From Lepidonotus clava (taxonomy: Eukaryota; Annelida; Polychaeta; Phyllodocida; Polynoidae), in assembly GCA_936440205.1 (NCBI GenBank), contig OW387148.1:17043961-17107960 (forward strand): 64,000 nucleotides of DNA, written 5' to 3'. This document shows positions 1 through 10,310 of the stretch, piece by piece (position 1 is the first letter of the stretch; every line of letters starts with the position of its first letter). A model generated the notes under the pieces. That model made no database searches. It saw only the letters and a list, made by a program, of their open reading frames with translations, and was not told the origin of the DNA. The translations under genes and the position numbers were made by a program.

Positions 1-4
1 GGTC

Positions 5-457
5 TTGCAGGGACACTTTCCGGTAACGGCACGGGTGGTACGGGACTGGGACGCTGAGGAGGCAATCCAGGTGCAACTGGCGTGGCCTCCGAGGCAGGTG
101 CGAGGGATGACGGCCAAGACGAGAGCGATGGCTTCAGCGTCTATGGCGTTCCTGATGGCACTGGAAACGGGCCGCGAGCCAGAGACGTTCGACGAGGCAA
201 TGGCACAGTTCCCGACGGCAGCGCTGGGGCCGTTCACCCGAGAGTTCCCGGGAGTCGACAGGTTAATTAACGAACACAACCGAACCGTCCAGTTGGCTCA
301 GACTTTAGTGTTGTATAAAAACGAGGACCAGTTAGACGACTTATTAAAGGCGACGAGGGAGGTAGTAAAGCAGAGCAGACTAGTGGACCAACTTCTCGAG
401 CTCCCGGCCAGGGAGGAGAGGCTGCTTTTACCGGCCCGACGTCAGGAAGAAGGATGA
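5..457 (+). CDS. unrecognised open frame inside the LTR element
   Basis: This frame is open from the window edge for about 150 codons and ends in a charged Glu/Arg-rich tail. The first ATG is at about 107, so the true start is unknown. A CAG at about 8-10 could be a splice acceptor. I see no zinc knuckle, protease, reverse-transcriptase or integrase motif. The middle is helical-looking, with many Ala, Met and Leu residues followed by a Leu/Asp/Lys-rich part, which could suit a gag-like or accessory protein. No function is assigned. Confidence 0.3.
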   Translation: MQGHFPVTARVVRDWDAEEAIQVQLAWPPRQVRGMTAKTRAMASASMAFLMALETGREPETFDEAMAQFPTAALGPFTREFPGVDRLINEHNRTVQLAQTLVLYKNEDQLDDLLKATREVVKQSRLVDQLLELPAREERLLLPARRQEEG

Positions 458-459
458 AA

Positions 460-3129
460 AGCCTTGAAAAGGAGAGAACAGTGTATGCTGCTTAGAGTCC
501 TGTACGGAAGATAGCGCGACGGAACCAGAAGCGGAAAATGGCGCGTCGCGAGTCGGGTGGGGAGGGATTACGGGGCGTTGGCTCCTCACCCATAGTGTTA
601 AACCCCCAGGGAGAGGACCGGGCCGAGGCGGAGGTACCTGAGCCGCACAGGAGTCCGAAGCCCGGACAAAAACTTTCCTGGAGACCGCTGGACGAGCCCA
701 AAACTTTGCTTTAAAACATCAGGAACGGACTGGCGGGCTCAAATATTCTCATCTCAAGTATTCTTACTAAAAATACAAATTAGGTAGTTTCTTTATGGGA
801 ATCTTCTTCTTGCGGAATTGAACGAAACCGCATGTGTTAGGAGGTGTTGATCGTAATCAGCGAGCTGGAAGGTCCATGTCTGGAACGAACTTACCAAGCC
901 TGCGGGGCAATACGGAACGGGAGGAGGCGCTCGGAGGAAAAGCAAGTGCGTAGCTGTTCCACTTCTTCCCAGAAGCCTCGCTGCGTTGGTTGGGACCAAG
1001 CAAGTTGAGTAGGACCGTCCGGTCGCGGAAATTGGACAGATAGCGGGCCGGGCGGCCCAGGGAACGAGAAAAAAAGGATAGTGACGGAACGTCGAAGCGA
1101 GAGTAAAACAAGGAGGTGGAATCGAGGAAAGGAACTCAGAACGAACGAATAGTATTGTGTAATTCTTGAGTCGACGGTCGTGCCGGGGTAAATAGGGTAC
1201 CGGTGGACCGGCGACTCACCGCTGGAGGAAAGGCTGGCGCGGGCCAAGACTGGAACCCTTCTCCCGTGTTGCCTTGAGGGATCTGGAGGCAAGTGAAGAA
1301 CGACCTCTGTCCTCTAGTGGCACCTAAAAAACGAACTTTCCACGGCTCGTCTGGACTTCTTCGGGCTTCGACCATCTTGATCTTGGATGGATCACTCAGG
1401 ATGTTGGACCGGATGGGCCCGGATTCATTGTACCACCATCTTCTGAGTTTCCTTGTCTTCAGCCTCTTACCGCATACGGAGAGCGGTAGAGTGGAAAGTC
1501 TTGACCTGGATGCTGGTTTTAGCATGCCAAGGCCGATGCAGCGAGTCGTGAAAGGACTACGGTGAATTGTAGATGTCTCCCGGAGGACCGGGGTGCGAGC
1601 AGGGACGGTAGCAGAAAGGCCCTCGCTCGTGCCCCACCGAAATAATACATAAACGAAACGAAGTTAATAGACTTACTAATTTATATATTAATATCTTACC
1701 TGCAGTAACGACAGTGACTGCTTCCATGTCGTATTTCCTGATGTCTTCTTCCCGACGAACGGAACAAAATAGTCTTTGAAACATATAGGGAGGTGGTGCT
1801 TGGAACGTCGGCCTCAGATGCCTCGATAGACAACTCAAGAGGTCTGCAAAGAACGACGGAAAGCGATCCTTCATCCCTGACTTGGAGTTCGACATCGGAT
1901 GAGTTCTTCTCTAGATCCGGTATTTTGAAGCCGGCTGAGATGGGCCCGTTCCGGATCTCAAAAGTTGACGTTGGGTGCAGATCCCAGTTGATGTCCATCT
2001 TCCCTTTCTACAACTTCTCCTTCTCCTTTCTCACAAATATCTTCAACTTACCTACTTCGAACCACCGTACCTAGGAGCAGCTCGGAACGATTCGAAGCTG
2101 TTGTCCCGGCGCGTGTCAAAGGCGTTCAAGTGGCTTCATGTAAATGGACATGGCACCGATGAAGACTGTGGCCTTACCCCAGAATCAAACCAGACCAAAT
2201 CTTAAACTTACCTTTATTATGAACTATTTGTTGGTATTACAGTCTCACGAAAATCGTCAAGGAACATGGTCCTTCTGGAGGAAGAAGAAAAAAACTTAGT
2301 AAGCGGAGCGGGGCCCGAGAGCCCGAAAGACGAACGAGGGCCCGAGTGCCCAGAGTAGGAATCCTCTTCTTAGAAAATCATCTCATCAGTAGAACGAAGG
2401 AGCCTCCCTCTCACCCCAAGAAGGATTGTCTCCCTACCGTTGCTCACGGGGGGGGAGGGATGAGAGGCGCCGGCTCCTGTCATCAAAGAAACCTCATCAA
2501 AAAGAAAATTGTCTTCTTATCGGGTCTCCGTTCCGGTTGTTGTCATGCCACTTGGGCCCGGAACGGTGACGAAAATACCCTATTAACTACATTGAACTCT
2601 CTCTCCGATATCTTCCTTTGAAATCTTTGAGTGTGTCGGCGTGGTCGAAGACTGAACGTCTTGGTGCTGGGCTAACCACGAGGACATGTGCCACAAAGTC
2701 AAACTTCAGTTCCTGTACGGAAAACGGACACCTCATCAACAATTAATAATTCCAGTCTTCACAAACTTACCTTCACCCCAAAACTCCATCCAGAGTTTCA
2801 CTGTGACCAATAGCACGAACCCCGCGACGTCATCTGCTGAAGCTTCCACTTGGAACTTTAACGGTTGAACTAAGTTCCTCTCCACATCCATTGCCATTTC
2901 TTCTTTGGACCGCTGGGTACCTCGGCCTCCGGCTCGAACATGTTGTCCTTGCCAAACGTGAAAAGTCATTGGGAGGCTCTGAATGCCGAGGCGACCGAGG
3001 GTGCGAAGTCTAGAAAAGAACATTCTTTCTACAATATTCCTTCTGTAAAGAAAACTTCAGTCTTTCTACAAAACTTCATCTTCAAATCATCATCACCCAA
3101 AAGAACGCAGAGAAGAGTGATAAAACGGA
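460..3129. other. internal region of LTR element without recognisable gene
   Basis: About 2.7 kb between the first open frame and the tandem repeat. Both strands show only short open frames with no recognisable domain. GC-rich blocks alternate with AT-rich blocks. It is treated as non-coding or decayed interior of the retroelement. Confidence 0.4.
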
Positions 3130-3560
3130 AGAACGAGGGGTCGCGACCGACCGGGTGGGAGAATCGCGACCGATTCTCTGCCCAAAAACAACGGAGGACG
3201 TCTGGACGACGAAAAAACGGACAAAAGGTCGAGAGGACTAAGGGTCACGACCGACCCTTGCCTCTGGGTGGGAGAATCACGACCGATTCTCCGCCCGAAC
3301 TAGGGGAGAACGTCTGGACGACGAAAAACGAATGGAACGGGGGCATTGCGGGTCACGACCGACCCATGGCCCCGGGCAGGAGGACCACGACCGGTCCCTC
3401 TGTCCTAACGAGGGTAAAAACGAGGAAAAACGCCGAGGGGCTAAGTACATAGAGCCCAGAGGAAAGGAGCGGGGGCGACGGGGTCACGACCGATCCCCAG
3501 TCCCGGGTGGGAGAGCCACGACCGGCTCGCTCATCCTAAGACGGGAAAAAAGGCGCAGTA
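3130..3560 (+). repeat. imperfect tandem repeat with CACGACCGA cores
   Basis: About four degenerate units of roughly 90-115 bp. Each has a GGGTCRCGACCGA core, then a GGGWGGGAGA block and a second CACGACCG core, then an AACG-rich spacer. The two cores per unit are set in short imperfect inverted repeats. The array lies about 350 bp upstream of the LTR and could be a structured untranslated or packaging-type region, or a minisatellite. Confidence 0.5.
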
Positions 3561-4230
3561 CGGGTCCTAATAGACCCAGGATAAGAACTATGACGAAGAT
3601 AAAAAGGATATGTAAAACGAATTATATGAACTTTACCGAGAAGCGAGAAAAACGAAAAACGAAAAACGAAGAACGAAGAAAGAAGAAAGAAGAGAAATAA
3701 AAATTAGCCGGATAGGCCCCGGGGGCCCTCCGAGGTAGACCGGAGAGGACAGAGGGTGACACCTCCTCCTCTACCGATAAGGAGCGTAGGATTGGTAGTT
3801 TAAAATGTTTCTGGTTTTAAAGTATGTCCTGTTGCCGTTGCTGTATGAACTGCTTTGAAATTTTGTAAGACGTGTTTTCCCACCTTTCAAGAAGGTGCGG
3901 GAGGGTGTGATGAATGCCTATTCATCCAAATATGTAGAGATCAAAATAAGAGAAAATAAGGTAATATTATAAAAGGTATATATGTTCGTAAAAGGAACGA
4001 AAGTGTAAAAGAACGAAATATGTAAAAGGAACGAAAGTGTAAAAAGCCCGAAAAAGAGGCACGAATATGTAAAGGAATGAATGTGTAAAGGAACGAATAT
4101 GTAAAGGAACGAGACCCGGAAAGATGTAAACCGGAAGTGATATGTAAACCGGAAACGAGAATGTAAACCGGAAGTGACGTCAGTTGTAGATCACGTGACT
4201 GAAAGCAGCCAATCAGGGCTGACCTCTAGG

Positions 4231-4240
4231 GTATATAAAG
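4231..4240 (+). promoter_or_regulatory. TATA box of the LTR promoter
   Basis: GTATATAAAG lies about 20 bp after a CCAAT motif. It is followed at 4256 by AATAAA, the usual U3/R order. The opposite-strand copy at 42-43 kb has the same arrangement. Confidence 0.6.
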
Positions 4241-4255
4241 GGGCGGTGAGGCCCG

Positions 4256-4261
4256 AATAAA
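4256..4261 (+). terminator. polyadenylation signal of the LTR
   Basis: AATAAA about 20 bp after the TATA box, as in compact LTRs where the R region is short. Confidence 0.5.
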
Positions 4262-4898
4262 CAGAGTTCTTTAACAGTTCTCCTTGTGTCCAGACGTGTC
4301 TTCTTTCCTGAAACAACCGCTAAGATGAGCCGATCCGAGCAATTAACCAGAAGTTAGGATAAAACAGTCGAAGTTCGAGATAAATAGGAGAAACTTAGGG
4401 TAGGGGCCCGACGGCCCGAGGAACGAGGAACAGGGGACCGAAGTAGGGCACGAAGGCCCGAAACCGCCCCGGAAGTGTAGGCGCAGCATGGCACGAAGGC
4501 ATGAAGGGCGAAACGAAGGAACGAAGTCCGCGGGGACGAGGGCACGGCAGGCTCGGCCCCACGCTACCAAACAATAGGCGACCGTCGGCCCGACGGCCCC
4601 GCAGACCGGAACCACGGGGTGGACCGCCCGGTAGGGGTGAATGCTGGTCTGGGAGATAGAGCGAGACGAACCCCGGCCGACCCGTACCCCTACCATAATT
4701 TCCCTTCCCCGCAGTCCTCCGTTTGACATCGAGCGCCGATTCCCGACCGATTCGCTCAGCCCCCCCCCTCGTGCGCGAGGCACGACTCTAAAAACACATC
4801 TCGGTTCTTGGCCCGGATTCCCCGTCCGCCCCGAGACCCGAACAATCCCCACGTTCCTCTGCTGTAAGAATCGGCAACCCCGACTTACCAGAGAACGT

Positions 4899-6064
4899 TA
4901 ATTCGTTCTGCGTAGAGCCGTACATAAACATTCAAAGTGAACACAGCAGGGCCATTTCTTTATTTCAAAATAATATGAAAGTTGATAGAAATTTGTAGCA
5001 TTTATTTTTATTCTCGCCATACAGTTTACCGGAATTCGATTAAGGAATGAATCTTAAGTGATAAAACAACGATAAAAACCATAAGGATAGAATGAAACAA
5101 ATTGGTGAATATGTATATTCTTCAATAATATCATGATACAATATGAGCAGGATTCTAATGGTTTGCGGCAAATGAATCCCACAATAATCAAAAGATAATC
5201 ATATTGACATGGGGCTCTCATATAATATGACAATTGACAAGCATGCAAGAATAAATATAATTTAACAGCTGGTTATATTACAATGACCACATATATACTT
5301 AATTCTAAAATCTGAACCATTTATATGTACCATTGTCTTGGACGCTAAATACAAAGAAGGAATGGTGAATGCAAATTATTCTCTTAGATACAATTATCAT
5401 TATCTTAGACGTCACAATGATTTTCATCTGTATATTAGTTGAGATACAATGCTCCTTACTGGGGCCCCAGGTAGGCCTATATAACATTGCATTGCTCCAT
5501 ATCAGTTGCATAATTCAAGATGGTCTCTTTTTGCATGGAAAAAGGTAATGTCTAAGGGATAACCATTGTAACCATTGTAATACAAACTTCGACAAAGAAA
5601 ATTGTCACACCTTTGTCGCATCTGCGATAAGGCAGTTTGAAGAGTCTGACAAGATTTGCACGATTCGGAGGGCTCATGATGTTAGGGTATTATAGAAGAT
5701 TGGACAACATTTAAATTCAAATAATTATTATACTCAAAGGCGAAATTCCGTTTGTTTCATTACTTATGATATCCACCTTGATTTATAATTGTATTTTTAC
5801 TGTCCTGCTGTTACAACGAGTGTTACCCTCCTGCTTTCAATATCATAATTCACAATGTAAATCATGCCTACAAAGCCACTGTCCAATGTCGGGTTCGATA
5901 CCAGCGTCCCGTCACGTTTGATGAAAAGGAATCAATAATATATTGTTCTTGCATATGCTTTTTCTTGGGGTGTAGACTATACACCCTTCTCATCTATATA
6001 AGAATAGATGGTTGTAATACTATGTGATAGGAATCTATCGATATGAAATAATAAAATTAATGAC
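4899..6064. other. intergenic, no feature seen
   Basis: AT-rich DNA with only short chance frames. No repeat structure or gene signal was recognised. Confidence 0.6.
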
Positions 6065-6981
6065 CCCAGCAAACACAAAACGTTGCTACAACGTTGTGCA
6101 ACGTTGTGCTTTTGCAACGTTGTGATAAGACATGCCTGCAACGTTGCTACAACGGAACATATGGAACGGGCAGACAACGTTGCAAAATTACGTTGGATTT
6201 ACGTTGTTTGTGCAACGTAATTTTTCACCACGTTGCTACAACGTTGTGGAACACACATGATGACAACATCCAGGTGGCACTAGTGTTTCCAAAGTTACAA
6301 TTTTCTGAAACGTTTTTCAATCTTAGGCTTTCTGGACCACTGTTTTACAACTTTAGTTAATCAATGTACATCAATATGATGTGATGTGCAACAGAATGCA
6401 GTTGACATATACCATAATGAATTAATCTGATGAATTGCAGATATTAGAAGTGAATTAAGATAATCTTAAATGTTAAACACCTTTTTGATAGCTTATCAAT
6501 ATTATAGAGTCTCCAGGCCTTGAGACATAATTTGTAATTGCAGGCCATGAACCTAATATGATCCAGCAGGATATAAGGCTTTGGGTGGGACTTAAAGATT
6601 ATTTGTCCACCAATGAATCTTGAAAGCTGGACTTGGGCTATGCCAGCATTAAAAAAAAAACAGATAAAAAATGAGAAAAAAATAATTTAAAAAATTGCAC
6701 CCAAAACGATGTTGGGGTTCATCCAAAATAAGGAATAACTAAAATGAATAACAACATTGACATTAATAATGCTGATTTTCCTAAACCTAGCTCTACTACT
6801 AAATTTGTATTTAGGTTGTGAGTTGGTTGTGAGCTGGTAACACTGCAACCTTGTTACAACGTTGCTGCAACGTTTCTGGGAGTCTACAAATTTCCGTTGT
6901 CACAACGTAAATTTACAACGTTGCCACAACCAAAAAGTTACGTTGTAGCAACGTTGTCACAACGTCAATTTGTTTGCTGGG
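6065..6981. mobile_element. non-autonomous DNA transposon, CCCAGCAAAC inverted ends
   Basis: The ends are CCCAGCAAACA and TGTTTGCTGGG in inverted orientation. Both subterminal regions (about 6078-6250 and 6845-6970) are packed with ACGTTG/CAACGT words in both directions, a pattern typical of transposase-binding subterminal repeats. The interior is AT-rich and has no coding frame, so the element would depend on a partner. I could not define a clean target duplication, and the superfamily is unassigned. Confidence 0.7.
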
Positions 6982-7317
6982 ACGGCAATGACACTTTGCT
7001 GTAATCAATTACGTCCTTTACGCATATTTGTTATATCTCTTTATTTTTTCTCCTTGTGAATTGTTAAATAATCTAATCACTTTCATGGGAGAGCCCCCTT
7101 CCTTAGACCTATGTATCCGTCTTCTTAGGGTTACGCCTTTCTGGTCGCCATCGATAGCAATCACGTGAGGATAGACAATAATAAAATAAACGGGTGCCTC
7201 GTTTTACGTCTGCACATAAGCATATAAAGAGGTATAATTGAAAGAGAATGTTGAATTTCACCAGTCAGTTTTGGTGGGATAATTTTTCTACCTCCTTTTC
7301 CGAATGGTACTGTTATG
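6982..7317. other. short intergenic spacer
   Basis: Lies between two transposons. Nothing recognised. Confidence 0.5.
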
Positions 7318-7514
7318 GGGTCACTCTCCTGAAAAGTGCGCAGTTTCCTAAAATTTTAGGTCAAAAATAAGATACTGCTGATAGGATTTATTTTTTCATT
7401 TTCCTTTTATAGAGTATCTCAGCATTCTTATTCTTGAAAAAGGGAATTCCCATCATTCTTTAATTTCTCATATTTTTCATTTTTAGTTATGGACTTTAAA
7501 ATTTTCACGATGAT

Positions 7515-9673
7515 GTACGTTCAGAACCAAGGTTGTCAATCTTATCATTTAAAGTGCTAGGTTATTCACAAAGTATGAATAATTCTTTTTTTTAACCTAA
7601 TTATGCATTTTCATATGTTTTCCAATCATATGAAACAATAATTTTAATAAAAAGAATTATTCTTATACTTAAAATTGTACTTTGATTTTTCAATCATTTT
7701 GAAAACTTATCATTTTTCAAAGTTTTGGGTCAAATTTTGGCTTAACATAGCTTTAAAATAATTAACAGTATAGATAATTGCAGTATGGCCACATATTTTA
7801 ATTCTTTAAAATGATGTGCAAATGATTTAAAGGAAAGTTTACTGATTGAATGCATATTCTAAGATATAAAAAAACCTTGGTTCTGAACGTACATATCTTG
7901 GTTCTGAACGTACATATCTTGGTTCTGAACGTACATGCATATCTAGATTTGAGCATGCATATCTTGCTTGTTTAAGTAAAGTTTTATTACTAATGGTACA
8001 TTTCTTTTTATGAGAAGACTCTAGAAACAAATCCTGCAAGGCAAAATAAGAATTTAGATATTGGGGCATGGATATACCGCACATAGTTATGAAAAACCAT
8101 AAAAGTACGTTCAGAACCAAGGTGTGTACGTTCAGAACCAAGGTATGTACGTTCAGAACCAAGCTTATTTTTCATATGGGCAAATTGGGAAATCAAATGA
8201 GGTAAGATGTCAAAATTAACAGGTGGCATAGGAGATCTAAGTCACAAAATTTGAATATTATGTCAGAAATATGGCTATGTCTTTAAGGGCTGTATAGACA
8301 AAAAGCTTGGTTCTGAACGTACATAGCTTGGTTCTGAACGTACATATCTTGGTTCTGAACGTACATATCTTGGTTCTGAACGTACATGCATATCTAGATT
8401 TGAGCATGCATATCTTGCTTGTTTGAGTAAAGTTTTATTACAAAGTGTACATTTCTTTTTATGAGAAGACTCTAGAAACAAATCCTGCAAGGCAAAATAA
8501 GAATTTATATATTGGGGCATGGATATATCGCACATAGTTTAGGGGGGGAAAATGTACGTTCAGAACCAAGGTGTGTACGTTCAGAACCAAGGTATGTACG
8601 TTCAGAACCAAGCTTATTTTTCATATGGGCAAATTGGGAAATCAAATGAGGTAAGATATCAAAATTAACAGGTGGCATAAGATATCTAAGTCACAAAATT
8701 TGAATATTATGACAGAAATATGGCTATGTCTTTAAGGTCTGTATAGACAAAAAGCTTGGTTCTGAACGTACATAGCTTGGTTCTGAACGTACATATCTTG
8801 GTTCTGAACGTACACACCTTGGTTCTGAACGTACATAGCTTGGTTCTGAATGTACATATGTTGGCCACACTCCAGATGAGTTCATGTGAGATTCAATTGA
8901 TTTTACTCAAGTACTTCAATGTTTATTTAGTAAAGCATTCATGAACCAAACCAGTACCTCATTTGTATTGATCCTCACCTTAAAAAAATTCAGAACCAAT
9001 AAATGTATGTTCAAAACCAAGTTTTGTACGTTCAGAACCAAGCTTTGTACGTTCAGAACCAAGCTTTGTACGTTCAGAACCAAGCTTTGTACGTTCAGAA
9101 CCAAGGTTTCTACCAATAAAAGTGACATATAAAGACTGAAAATGAATATTATATGGAAACATATGAAAAGGCATATCATTTCTGGATGCGCTGAGAAGGA
9201 AAACATTTAGAGTAGCATCTTATATCATCTCTAAGAATAGAAAGAAAAAAAAGCTTGGTTCTGAACGTACATATATGTACGTTCAGAACCAAGCTTTGTA
9301 CGTTCAGAACCAAGCTTTTTCCTTAGTTTTCCACTATTTATACAGGAATAATTTGGTATAAGATGACATAATACCCTCTGGTAGGGTTTTTGTTACGTCT
9401 CTAAATAAGCATGAGCAAATATATGTATATTTTGCCTGAAAAAAACTTTAAAATGATAAAACCTTGGTTCTGAACGTACAATTTAACTTTTTGGGCATGC
9501 CCATGAAAATAAACTTAATTTTCATTTCTAGTATCCTTCTTTTTTTCCTATGAATATCACTTGGGGTTGAATAACACATTATTATTGTATTTTTCAGAGT
9601 AGTACCTAAAAAATTGTTATGTTCCTATTTCATATGTACTTTTTTGTCTTTCAAAGCTTGGTTCTGAACGTAC
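7515..9673. repeat. array of a 17-bp motif in both orientations
   Basis: About 28 copies of CTTGGTTCTGAACGTAC or its reverse complement, mostly perfect, occur in clusters of three to five. Forward clusters lie at about 7875-7940, 8306-8386 and 8755-8850. Reverse clusters lie at about 8106-8162, 8553-8612 and 9025-9105. Within clusters the spacing is about 20 bp. A larger unit of about 440 bp (about 7870-8300, repeated at about 8305-8740) is tandemly duplicated and carries both cluster types. The first copy is reverse and the last is forward, so the array itself begins and ends as an inverted repeat. Open frames across it are translations of the repeat. Confidence 0.9.
9250..9297. repeat. perfect 48-bp palindrome
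   Basis: One forward and one reverse motif meet head to head through ACATATATGT, giving 24-bp arms with no loop and no mismatch. It can fold into a long hairpin or cruciform. Confidence 0.9.
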
Positions 9674-10310
9674 ATTTGTGAATTTAAAAAAACTAAGAAC
9701 TTCAATAAAAATCAGTAAATCAATAAATTTGGGAAAAATATTGTTTTATACAGTTTGCCCCCACTCAAATAACCTCTCAAACAAATATCATTAACTGAAA
9801 AGCTAAAATTCTAGTGTTTATTGAATAAAATGAGGTGGAAAAAAACTCTTACCTCTCAATTTTTGGCTATTTCCTTCAATTTAGACATAAATTTCTAAAA
9901 ATCTGAAAAAAATGTTTAACTTTGATATTGATTTTCTCAAATGTATAAGTCTTGGTAGCATATTGAGGCTAAAATATATAAAAATTTAACTTAAGTTTAG
10001 GTTCCAGAGTCATCTGAAGAAAAAAAACACTGATTTTGCCAATTGAGGAAATTTCTGGAGAGTGACCCTAATATGTTCCTGTATTGAAAAGGAATCAGCA
10101 CATTGATGACGTCAATATCCTTTGTATTACTGGTGAAACAGATTATATTGGTTCTGCAATACGTATATTGCGCAGCGTCTACACCTCGCCCTTTTCATAT
10201 TTTTATATTTTGATATATTGAATATATTCGTATCATAATACGAATCCTGTCATGGTAATAGCATATTGTCTCCTACAGTAATTTCCTTGGCCCAATGTAC
10301 TACTCTCGGG

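Larger units (their letters stand above)
1..4898 (+). mobile_element. LTR retroelement, 3' part (fossil, continues left of window)
   Basis: An LTR at 3906-4898 carries promoter and polyadenylation signals on the plus strand. It is preceded by a purine-rich stretch, so the sequence to its left is read as the internal region of the same element. That region shares the LTR's GC-rich, ACGAA-rich style, unlike the AT-rich DNA that follows. No gag or pol domain is recognisable in the part seen. The element is incomplete here because it is cut by the window edge, so the number of breaks cannot be judged. A second LTR of the family lies at 42158-43116 on the other strand. The superfamily is unassigned; Gypsy-like is a guess from the short target duplication of the second copy. 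Confidence 0.6.
3906..4898 (+). repeat. long terminal repeat (3' LTR)
   Basis: It begins TGTGATGAA, directly after the purine-rich AAGGTGCGGGAGGG. It matches the 42158-43116 copy along its length, which defines the ends. The left part (about 3980-4150) is a variable minisatellite of ATGTAAAGGAACGA-like units. A CCAAT box (4209-4213), TATA box and AATAAA follow. Its 3' edge has diverged: the other copy ends CGTCACA. Confidence 0.7.
7318..10068. mobile_element. candidate non-autonomous DNA transposon, GGGTCACTCTCC inverted ends
   Basis: The left end reads GGGTCACTCTCCTGAAAA. The right end, reverse-complemented, reads GGGTCACTCTCCAGAAAT, so 16 of 18 bases match. The 2.75-kb interior is AT-rich, has no transposase frame and holds the 17-bp motif array. 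No convincing target duplication is visible. Alternatively the array is independent and these ends are older flanking sequence. Confidence 0.5.

Noticed and set aside
4343-4901. Arg/Pro-rich frames in the LTR
   Set aside because: The segment is LTR sequence shared with the solo copy, where the frames differ. GC-rich composition explains them.
7839-9206. Several open frames with repeated VLNVHTL- or RSEPRYV-type peptides
   Set aside because: They are translations of the 17-bp motif in different frames and vanish outside the array.
7515-9673. Regularly repeated 17-bp motif that could look like a CRISPR array
   Set aside because: Copies face both ways, spacers within clusters are only a few bases and similar to one another, and the locus is in an intron-bearing animal genome.
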